A stretch of DNA of 13,441 nucleotides, from assembly GCA_002812745.2 (NCBI GenBank), contig NCSJ02000620.1, forward strand, positions 1 through 13,441, written 5' to 3'. The notes beneath the pieces were generated by a model. That model searched no databases, was not told the origin of the DNA, and saw only the letters and a program-made list of their open reading frames with translations. Position 1 is the first letter of the stretch; each line of letters begins with the position of its first letter. A program made the position numbers and the translations under genes. Shown one piece after another: positions 1 through 9,846 of this stretch. This stretch comes from Scytalidium lignicola (taxonomy: Eukaryota; Ascomycota; Leotiomycetes).

Positions 1-1590
1 TTCCCCTTCTCTTTAACAAGAGTCAAAGATTAATTCTATTATTTAAGAGAATATTAAGTTTTAAAATGAATTTATACTTAACTTACTATTATTATACTGT
101 TAATCTCTTATTATGTTTTAACCTCTTAGTCTTTTTTCATTTTATGTACAGATAACCTTAATATATTGATCTTTCTCTTTTAACAAAGGGTATATAGACT
201 GTTAAGAATTAAAATAGTTAAAACTTGTCAAACTTAAGCTTTATAATAAGAAGAAGTAAAAAGGTTATAATTCCCTTTTACTAGCTTAATAACATTATAA
301 CAAGAGAAGTTGTCATTACTTGATTTACCTTTGTCTTCTCCTCTAACATCCATTTCAAGGAGTCTTGCTTTGTTGTTAGAAGAAGAGTTAAATAAGAGAA
401 TTACAATTAAGTAATAACAAGATTACCTTAAAAAGAAGAGAACTTACTTACAAACTCTTAAGAGAGGAGAAGCTCTTATTTACTAGAATGATATCTCTAA
501 CAAGAAAAACTAAGCTTTTTCCAATTGAGTTGGGTAAGGGCCGTCCTGACGTCATGCATATTGTCCTTGCCTTTACTCCTCCGGACTTACTCCTTATTGT
601 GGGGAAGGTCCTGACAGTTGGAGATTTGCCCTCACCTTCTCAAATAATTTTGCCTTTAATATATGGCAACAGGTCTTTAGAAGTAGTAAAATTCCCATTA
701 ATCTCACTCAGAGGATACCACCAAGTAGTCATTGAATCCTATAGTAGAATGGGTGGCAAAAGATAATTGAGAAGGTTTATAGGATAAGTAATCTGTCCAT
801 TATATACAACACTGCATTTCACTGAGGATCATTTGAAATTTCATTATAGTGTTGTTATCGTCAGATATTACTACTTCCTTATGTATATAATTTTGCTGTA
901 ACGAAGGACCTATGTCTATGTATTACTGTTCTTACAAAAATAGGAGAATTTGTTTGTAATGTCATTCGGTAAGTACGACTTTATCAAGTTCTCGAACTTA
1001 ATAAATAATCCTTCTATCTGAAAATGGTAGGAAACGGGATTCCTAACTATATACAGAGTAAGCACTCAGCAGCTAATTTAGGAAGAAGAGTCGACCCTGC
1101 ACACTCGTATTATTTCCAATTACTAAACTATAGAGCTAGTCTAGTGTATGCTACTCAAGATTATGCATTAGATCTGGAGATTTACTGATACCTGATTTGT
1201 CTTTGTAAAGTGCCGTCCAGAGTAAGTCCGTTTACAGAATAAGTCCTGCTGGTGTCGGGTTTCCAGAGTAGCCGGAGAGACCGGAAAATGGGGTAAAAAG
1301 AGGAGAAGCTTCCGACAATTAGACAACAAGAAGCCATCCGAAAGATCGGAAAGTGGGGTGCCGTGGGATATTGAGATTGAGTCTGCCACATGCCGCTGTG
1401 CCGGATCTCGTAATAAGTTATACAACCTTGCCTCCCACATGCCCTCCGATGTCTGACACACATCGAGCTAATCCAAGAGTGATAGATTGTTGACTAAAGT
1501 TAAGTTTTTNAAAAAAAGCAATCAGCAGTAAGAAGTCGATTTATTAAGTTTCTTAAATCTGACAGTATAAAAATATTGAGCTAATACTAA
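1..1590. other. AT-rich stretch without a convincing gene
   Basis: Positions 1-480 are very rich in A/T, with short runs of AAGAG, TTAACAAG and similar words and no usable reading frame. Positions 488-766 are less AT-rich and hold an open frame of 92 codons that I do not recognise. It has no visible intron signals, domain or neighbour support, so I do not call it a gene. Positions 1200-1470 are GC-richer and contain a diverged pair of 23-bp repeats (see findings). The pattern fits old, mutated transposon sequence, but no element family could be named. An ambiguous base sits at 1510 beside an A run. Confidence 0.5.
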
Positions 1591-1639
1591 GGGCCTGTTC
1601 GGCAACCATATGGAGTGACCATATTCTCCACTCCATATG
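1591..1639 (+). repeat. Left terminal inverted repeat of the MITE
   Basis: This 49-bp end is the exact reverse complement of 2140-2188. Its inner half repeats the word CCATATTCTCCACTCCATAT, which occurs again at 1679-1698. Such subterminal repeats are common transposase-binding sites. Confidence 0.92.
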
Positions 1640-1840
1640 CTCACATAATCAATATGGCGCTAATTTTGCGAACACCCTCCATATTCTCCACTCCATATTC
1701 TCCACTGTATCTAACGCAATTGAGAACTCATATGGAACTAGCTTAGCTCCATATTGATTTTGTATGGCATATGGAATAAGTAGGTCAGGAGCTACTTATT
1801 ACCTCCATATTCCCCACCTTTTTCGCTGATTTTGACTGTT

Positions 1841-1943
1841 CACTGTAGCCATAAGCTACAACCACCATAATTATAGGCTATACTCACTGTAATTATAGGC
1901 TACAACCACTGTAATTATAGGCTATACTCACTATAACAATTAT
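1841..1943. repeat. 22-bp tandem repeat inside the MITE (A-B-A-B order)
   Basis: There are four 22-bp units at 1841-1862, 1863-1884, 1885-1906 and 1907-1928, followed by a partial fifth. Units 1 and 3 end in CTACAAC, and units 2 and 4 end in CTATACT. The array is therefore a 44-bp dimer repeated twice. The shared core of the later units is CTGTAATTATAGGCTA. Confidence 0.85.
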
Positions 1944-2139
1944 AATTTCAGCGAACTCTTAAATTTTATTATAATTATAATTATTTTATTAAATTTCTAT
2001 TTTCATAATTTATGTATAATTTATGTAAATTATAAAAGGAATATGGAGAGGATATGGAGGGAATATGGAGCTATCACCAAAGCGGAAGGTAATGCATATG
2101 GAGCTGAATATGAAGGGAATATGGCGCTAATTATATAAT

Positions 2140-2188
2140 CATATGGAGTGGAGAATATGGTCACTCCATATGGTTGCCGAACAGGCCC
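2140..2188 (-). repeat. Right terminal inverted repeat of the MITE
   Basis: It matches the left end over 49 bp without a mismatch, and the TAA duplication follows directly at 2189-2191. Just inside both ends the sequences diverge, so the element is not one long hairpin. Confidence 0.92.
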
Positions 2189-2220
2189 TAAAGACTATCA
2201 GTGAAATATATCATGTCACT

Positions 2221-5036
2221 TTACCAGTTTAATTTCGTATCAGTAGCATCCTCCAATGTCTCATTATCATTCTGTGCCAGAGCTCCTTCGGATTCCGTCA
2301 ACTTCTCCCAGATCGCTCTCCCAAATTTTCTGTAAGCATTAGTTAATCCTTGATTTATAGTTATTTTCCACTCCATATCTGCCATCTGGAAATCAAATGA
2401 TGCATGGCCACCAACAGTGATCTTTCTCTCTGGAATATTTATCTCGATCGTTTCATTGTCGACCGCAAGCTCGTAGAACTTATCATCATCCATAGTGATT
2501 CCCAGCAGTCCTAGACTAGGTTGGTTCCGGGCGTAGATAAATGCGAACGAGCGCGCAATTACAGCTTTCACGCCGCATCCTTTCCAGCATAATGGTTAGT
2601 AACGGACCCCAGGATTTTAACGACGATATCACTAACCTTTGAGTGCCAGTACGGCTTGCTCTCGAGAAGACCCGCACCCGAAGGACTTCCCTGCCACTAC
2701 GACCTCCTGACCATTCCAGACCTGCTGGCGAAACCCGGGATGTGTGTGCTCTAAGCAGTGTTTCCCGAGTTCTTCGTCAGTTAAGCTTGACATCAAAACT
2801 TGAGATGGAATCAACTGTTTGTCCGCTTATATCAGCCTGTATGACGCAGGATTAGAGGACTGGAAAGCACACTCACAGCATCGGTGTCGATTGAGTCACC
2901 TAAGACACTAATTCTGCTCTTTATAACAGCGAGTCCCTGTGCATCCTCGCCGGATTGTTGGCTTGGCTGTGCCTCTGGGAAAGAGACTTTCTTCTGGGGC
3001 CAATCGGGGGATCCAACGGATGGTTCCATATATACTGGGCTCAATAATGGCTCGTCGGTGCAGTTTGTGTACTTCTTAAATAGTTCACTATCCACCTTCT
3101 CTAGGAATGGGCGTGGGTCTGTAAGGGTCATGCTGAACGATGACGCCGCAACAGTAGCGGCTGAGGAAATATTGGCAAAGGAGCCTGTAAATTTTAATCA
3201 ATCTTATGATTTAAACAGACCATGACAACAATGGGAGAACTCTTACCAGGTCCCATTCTGTTCTTATAATTCCGGTTCTGGGAGCTCAGCCATGTCTCTC
3301 CTTCATTAGCCTTATCCGCGGCCATTGCCATGCAGTAGCTGCAACCAGGAACCCCTCTGGTGAAACCAGCTTGCTCGAAAATGTCGAGTAGATTGAGAGA
3401 GCGAAGTCTTTCGACAATCGGAAGGGATGCAACGACAAGGTGTTTCTTTCCCTTCTTGTTAATAGGGATACCTTCCTTCATGCCCACCTGCAATTCAAGA
3501 GCAGCAAGAATCAAGTCCTCCTCCGTAGTTGTGCATGCTCCAATAAATACGCCGTCTAATTGAAGATCTGGTTTCTGTGACAGCGGCACCACGTTGTCTG
3601 GAGACGGACAGAGTGCAACAGTAGACTCGACCTTTGACAAGTCGATTTCATAAACTCCAGCATATTCAGCGCCTTCATCTGGGCGGAAATAAATAGAACT
3701 TGAACGATTGACCTTGCGCTTTCTTTTGTTTACATAATTCATTGTTACCTCATCCGGCACGAAGAGACTAGTAATAGCACCGAACTCCTGCAAGAAACAT
3801 AAATTAGAGTGACGTAAAAAACGGTTTTCCCTACCCAAGGAGTAAACCTTACCGTACACATATTGCAAATTGCAAATCGAGCATCAAATGTCAACCACTT
3901 CGCTCCTGGTCCAGCAAATTCTACAATTCGACTGGCAGCGACCGTATTCCGCTTCAACTCTTTTAGTATATGTAGAATGACATCCTTCCCCGTCATTGCA
4001 AAAGNCGGCTTTCCAACAAACCGGATAAGGATAGAATTAGGGACTTTAAACCACGTCTCTCCAGTTACTAAAGGCATGACTATATCCGACGCACCCAACC
4101 CAATGGCCAGGCATCCAACCACTCCCGCTGAGCATGTGTGGGAGTCTGATCCAACGACAATCATGCCGGGTTGAGCACGTTCGCGACCAAACTCGGTGTG
4201 CATAATGGTGTAATTCATGCCTTGGTACTGTGTTAATTAAAATCGCGCTTTGCCTTCTCGGCATTCTCCACGAGGATTTTGACTTTTGGTTGATCGATTA
4301 TCCTGGGATCAACCACATGGTCGCCAGCTATCCAGAGACGATCGTTTCGCCATATGTCACTCTCACCCAGCTCATCGAATGTCTTTTTCATTGTCTGTTT
4401 TTGTTTTTACTGTATTAGCGTCTCGATCTTGTGGATATTAACAGTGAAAGGGGGAGGAGGTTTATCCTACCGTCCAAGAAGCTTCAGATGCTATTATCCA
4501 ATCCACTCCAACCCTGATCAAATCGCCGACCTTGAGGCTGCTGATAGGCACGCTCGACCTAGCATGGTATGCGAAAATCTTTTGAGCCAAGTTCATCGGC
4601 CTAGTACCAGGTAATTTTGTATTCAGAGGTGCCGTCAACTGCGATCTATCCTGCGAGTTTAACGACACCGGCCATGCCTCGATTGAGAAGAGGATGTCCT
4701 CATAGTCACAGTCGTTGTCTGTTCGACCAATGGATCGATCTCATGGCCACCAAAGGTCTTTTTATCCAGGCATTTTCCAATAGCGTTATCTAGTGCTTCG
4801 GATTCGCGCGCCTTTCCACTGGTAGCAAGTGCAAGTACCAACTCCTTCAGGGTGTTGAATACACGCGGGGAAGCCAATACAGTGGTAGTTGGACCAGGAG
4901 AGGAATGACTTGAAATGAGAATATCAATATTACTGACGGAATGAAATAAGCCAGTTACTTTCAGGTAGAATTCCTTGGTTCTTGAGTCATTCTCGAAAGC
5001 ATCTGGAAATGAAATGGAGAAGATTTCTTGGGTCAT
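2221..5036 (-). CDS. Aconitase-family isomerase (3-isopropylmalate dehydratase-like, fused subunits), with two frame breaks
   Basis: Predicted to isomerise 2-alkylmalate-type acids, the second step of keto-acid chain elongation. Exons: 5036-4471, 4394-3853, 3787-3247, 3184-2877, 2814-2637, 2579-2221; introns of 57-76 nt have good GT-AG borders. After an N-terminal part of about 145 residues comes the large-subunit domain ([12 protein letters not shown] near 148, [18 protein letters not shown] near 455, GCSYC at 519-522). The last three cysteines are the expected 4Fe-4S ligands. The swivel domain follows ([18 protein letters not shown]). Frame is lost by one base near 4702-4705 and near 4233-4240. 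Restoring one base at each gives exactly 832 codons. Alternatives are two weak introns (4707-4649 and 4286-4231) keeping frame but dropping conserved-looking sequence. An N at 4005 falls in a codon. The motifs differ from canonical LEU1, so this looks like an accessory paralogue, perhaps HtyD-like. It diverges from the regulator gene. Confidence 0.85.
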
Positions 5037-5945
5037 GATTGCAGCGAGTCTGTTAAATTTTCGAATAGGGCTCGTAAATTATCTACAAATAGGATTCATA
5101 AGGTCATCAGGGAAATATCAAGAATTACGTTGATTATATACTAAGGACGACTGTGTGTAGGATTGGAGCTTGTTAGAGGGATGCTCGGGCCGAGGAGTGG
5201 GAGATTTCAGCTATGGAGGATAGCTGGAGATTTGGTGGTGGTGCAATTAACGTTAGTACGAAATTCTTATTTGAAAGAAAAGTTTACCTGTAAATTTTTT
5301 GGAATCATTATAGGTGGTATCAAGAATAATCGATGCAGCGATCGTGGATTATAATAAGTTGTGTCAGACCGCATACGTATATATGTGTACTCGGCCAACA
5401 GTACGCATCAATGAATGGGCGTTGGATTGTAAACCATTAAAAGGAAATTAAAAAGAAGTCTTTATACATAAGAGATCAAGATACTATGTACATACCAGGG
5501 CAAGGTAGCAAGCTGTCCGTAGAAGCTCGAAGGCGCTTCAAATAAAATCAGACACCCCGACTGGGTGCTAGCGGTAGAGTTTATGCTTATTATTAACTCC
5601 CAAACCCGGGTATTACTACTGGAACATCCTAATTGTGCATGGATGACTTGGTTATACACGCCGTACTCTCGTATTGTATGATAAATTACAAATCCCGGCT
5701 GCTTCTAACGTTAACTCCATTGATCGATTCCTTACTCATCGCGGGTGAGTACCACCTCGTAGCCGGGGAAGCAGCAGCAAATGCGGGGTAGTCAGCCACT
5801 TCCCCCCAGGAGATCCGAGGGTGGGTTCGGGAGACTGAGGGCGACTCAAGTTCAAGTAGACAATGGATCGGTGGTGTTGCGAAAGCTTCCTCGCTCTGAC
5901 ATTTGTTCTACAATACAATTGCACCCGCGAGAACTGGGCAGAAAC
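5037..5945. promoter_or_regulatory. Divergent intergenic promoter between isomerase and regulator genes
   Basis: This 909-bp gap separates the start codons of the minus-strand isomerase and the plus-strand regulator, so it must hold both promoters. On the isomerase side there is a TATA-like TATATAAT on the minus strand (5133-5140) and a palindrome CTCGGGCCGAG (5184-5194). On the regulator side the last 165 bp are open in frame with the chosen start (upstream ATG at 5781), so the regulator could begin 55 codons earlier. The short open frames at 5163-5354 and 5462-5659 look random. Confidence 0.6.
5184..5194. promoter_or_regulatory. CTCGGGCCGAG palindrome, candidate zinc-cluster factor site
   Basis: This is an 11-bp inverted repeat, CTCGG and CCGAG around one central base, which is the form bound by dimeric Zn2Cys6 regulators. 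It lies 148 bp upstream of the isomerase start codon and about 45 bp upstream of a TATA-like box. The same CGG-N-CCG core occurs three times in the dehydrogenase promoter. Binding is inferred, not shown. Confidence 0.5.
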
Positions 5946-8299
5946 ATGACTGAAGTTCTCACGACCGACAGGATGACTCTTGCGCCGCACCTTCACCAGA
6001 ATGATGACTCCGGGCCGTCCGCCGCCGGAGAAGAGCGGCCTCGCAGTAAGAGGAGGACACACAGAGAGAGGCGCGTTGCTTGTGTGGAGTGTCGACAAGC
6101 AAAGGTTGCCCAACCCTGAACCAGAGTCACGTTTATTTTTCGGAGCATCAACTGACTTGGACCATGTGTGTGTGTGTGTAATTAGGTGAAATGCAATGCC
6201 TCCCAGTCGCCATGTCTGCGTTGTCTGCGTTGTCAGCGGCTGGCCCTTCATTGCGAGAAAGTAGCTGGCCAAATAACCAAGAGACGAGAGTGGGGGTTCC
6301 CCATTCGTATGATTATCATGGATTATCTGATCCCTCTATTCAAAGTTCGGCCCGCTGACATCGTCGCAGCAGCAAGATTGACGATTTGGAAAAGCAGGTC
6401 CAGCAGCTACAGTCGATATTAAACAAGTATGGCAGTGCGCTGGCTCCAGCTACACCAGAAGATACGACCTGGGCCCGTCTGGGCTTAGACCAGACAACTC
6501 TAGAGCAAACTCCTTTAAATCAGCCAACGATAGACCCGGTGGCCGTGACAGAAGAGCCGCCCTTTGATCCCTCTCCCGCACGTGATGACCAACCCAGCAT
6601 GCCAATGCCCCAGATCATTCCTCCTTTTGGCTTTGGGTTCTTTGATCAATGGTCTCCTAACGCACATAGATCTCCCACCGCAGTATCTGGCAGCCATGAT
6701 CTCAAAGCGTGGTCTCTTACGTCTGGTGCGCCGACTCCTAGGTCAACAGGGACCGTCAGTCTAAGTAGTTCCCAGATCACCTTCCTGTTTCAGACGTACG
6801 TTATTATGAAGATTATTATCCTCACCTAATTTCTTACTTATATCTCTATAATGCTCACGAGAATAGATATTTCGAACACTATCATCCTTTCTTCAGTCTT
6901 TTAGACGTCTCCAAGACTCCAGATGCTTATTACAAAGATTCCTCCTTGCTCTTTTGGACCATCATCGGAGTCGCTTCTCGCCGGTACCGTGAAGACCTAA
7001 CGCTTTTACCCGCCCTATCTAAGAACATCTTGGACATGGTGTGGAATACCATTTCGTCGCCACCCTTGACCCTCTACGAACTTCAGGCACTCCTCATCCT
7101 AGCCTCCTGGCCATTTGCATCGTCCTCCATATGGAAAGATTCAACCTTATTCATTTGCAGCACGGCAATGAATGCTGCAATGCTCCTTGGGCTGCATCAC
7201 TGCGGGAATGGGGAAGGATTCTCGAGAGATACAAAGTACCGCATTGACGATACTGCTCGCCGGGTCATGATAATGACCTGGGCTGGTTGCAACATTGTCG
7301 CGGAACAGTAAGTCATTCATTCTCCACAAACTCCTTCATTTTAGTTCGATATTCTGAAATATAGCTTAAAAAAGCGTGGCTACCATATATAGCGTCCCTC
7401 GACTGGGCTATTTCAATTCCGTTATTCAACAGGCTTGCAGCCCTGAGAATCCGCTCTTTCTCCCTGACGATCTCCATCGACAATTGGTGGTCCAAAGTAT
7501 TTCGGATCGCGTCACCAATGTCATGTCAAGCTGTGCTGCAGATTCAGTTGGGCTTCCCTTCGAAGCTGATCGCTTGAACTTTATGATGGCAATGGAAGCC
7601 GAGTTAGATATGTTGGAAGGAGATGCCGCGAATGATATATCCGGTATTTTCGCCTCTTTTCTGAGAGCGTTGGTGTGCTAACAATATAGTAGCATATCAT
7701 ATTTACCTTATATCAGTACGATTACATTTACTTGCTTACCATTTTCTTGATACCTCCATCGCAGAGTCCAGGAGAGAAGGGGTGCTTAAAGCCTATCGAA
7801 CTGCGGTTGACTTGATGTCGAGATTCAACGAGAGAGACGAGGCGTCCGACGTCTTCCCGCATGTGCCTATGTACCTAGCACGAACCATCCTCACAGTTGC
7901 CAGCGTCCTAGTCAAGGTCCTATTCTCAGATTACGCCGATGCGGTCGACTTTCCCGAAGGTAAAAGACTATTTAATTCAGCAATCATTGCTCTCCGTCGG
8001 TCCTCCATTGAAAATAACGACATCACCGGACGATCTGCAGAGATCTTAACCCAACTGTGGACTATGTACAGTACGCGAAGACCACGTTCCACGTACTTGC
8101 GAGTCAATGGACGCCTAGCTGCCAGCGTCATATTTGATAGTCTCCTAGATTGGAGAGAAGGGTTTGAAGAGAGTCATGACAGTCGTACCCCAGCAACGGG
8201 TATGCAAAATCTCCCTCAGGACAAAAATATACTACTTTACTAAGCCTTTGCCAAGTTCCACCTTCTTCTGAAGAGATGCAACCGTCATTTCGCGGATAG
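5946..8299 (+). CDS. LEU3-like Zn2Cys6 transcription factor
   Basis: A 649-residue nuclear regulator, probably of the flanking enzyme genes. Exons: 5946-6104, 6186-6289, 6373-6795, 6867-7307, 7375-7643, 7690-8199, 8256-8299; the sum is 650 codons with no frame break. A basic stretch (residues 31-43) precedes the zinc cluster: cysteines 46, 49, 56, 66, 69 and 76, plus an extra one at 63. The sequence ACVECRQAKVKC and the nine residues between the third and fourth ligands match the LEU3 type. A coiled coil follows (about 88-107, IDDLEKQVQQL), suited to dimerisation. Then come a Pro-rich linker and a fungal regulatory domain (from about 220). Most splice sites are good; intron 2 has a poor donor (GTGGGG), and the acceptors at 7374 and 8255 are AAG. 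The start at 5946 is the simplest choice; an in-frame ATG at 5781 is possible. The gene converges on the dehydrogenase, with 190 bp between the stops. LEU3 is activated by isopropylmalate; a similar sensor role here is inference. Confidence 0.85.
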
Positions 8300-8489
8300 T
8301 GAGAGATATATACTGTGACTATACACTGGTTTTCAAACCCATGCTTTTCAAGCTGGATAGGTGATTGTTTTTACATGGCACATTAGGGATATATCCTTGG
8401 GTAATAGTAGTCTGTCTAAATCTAGTAAAATAAGATCTTGCTTAACATCTAGTACATCTAGTCAGATATCGCCTACCCCCCTGCGTCAT

Positions 8490-9846
<1,357 letters not shown>

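Larger units (their letters stand above)
1591..2188. mobile_element. PIF/Harbinger-type MITE, 598 bp, non-autonomous
   Basis: The two ends are perfect inverted repeats of 49 bp (1591-1639 and 2140-2188), beginning GGGCCTGTTCGGCAACC. They are flanked by a direct TAA duplication (1588-1590 and 2189-2191). A 3-bp TWA target duplication and a GGGCC-starting terminus are typical of PIF/Harbinger elements. There is no transposase frame inside, so the copy is non-autonomous. The interior is AT-rich and full of short CCATAT/ATATGGA words in both orientations, plus a tandem repeat at 1841-1943. Perfect terminal repeats and an intact duplication suggest recent insertion. The element ends 32 bp short of the stop codon of the minus-strand isomerase gene, so it probably lies in or next to that gene's 3' untranslated region. 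Confidence 0.9.

Noticed and set aside
488..766. 92-codon open frame in the left AT-rich region
   Set aside because: No recognisable motif, no intron signals and no supporting neighbour; it coincides with a patch of higher GC, where chance open frames are expected.
2221..5036. Canonical housekeeping LEU1 (3-isopropylmalate isomerase)
   Set aside because: The standard N-terminal motif of the fungal leucine enzyme and the CTN-type cluster motif are not seen; the N-terminal extension and CTTTEEDL motif indicate another subfamily.
5163..5659. Small genes in the divergent promoter
   Set aside because: Both open frames (63 and 65 codons) lack motifs and overlap likely promoter elements.
7308..7374. 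Frameshift in the regulator between exons 4 and 5
   Set aside because: A GTAAGT donor at 7308 and an AAG acceptor ending at 7374 join the frames cleanly and restore VATIYSVPRLGYFN; a TAG acceptor further down also keeps frame, so no lesion is needed.
8200..8255. Regulator ending at 8243 with the tail QNLPQDKNILLY
   Set aside because: The sequence from 8200 has a GTATGC donor, a TACTAAG branch-like word and an AAG acceptor at 8255; splicing gives a total CDS divisible by three, ending at 8299.
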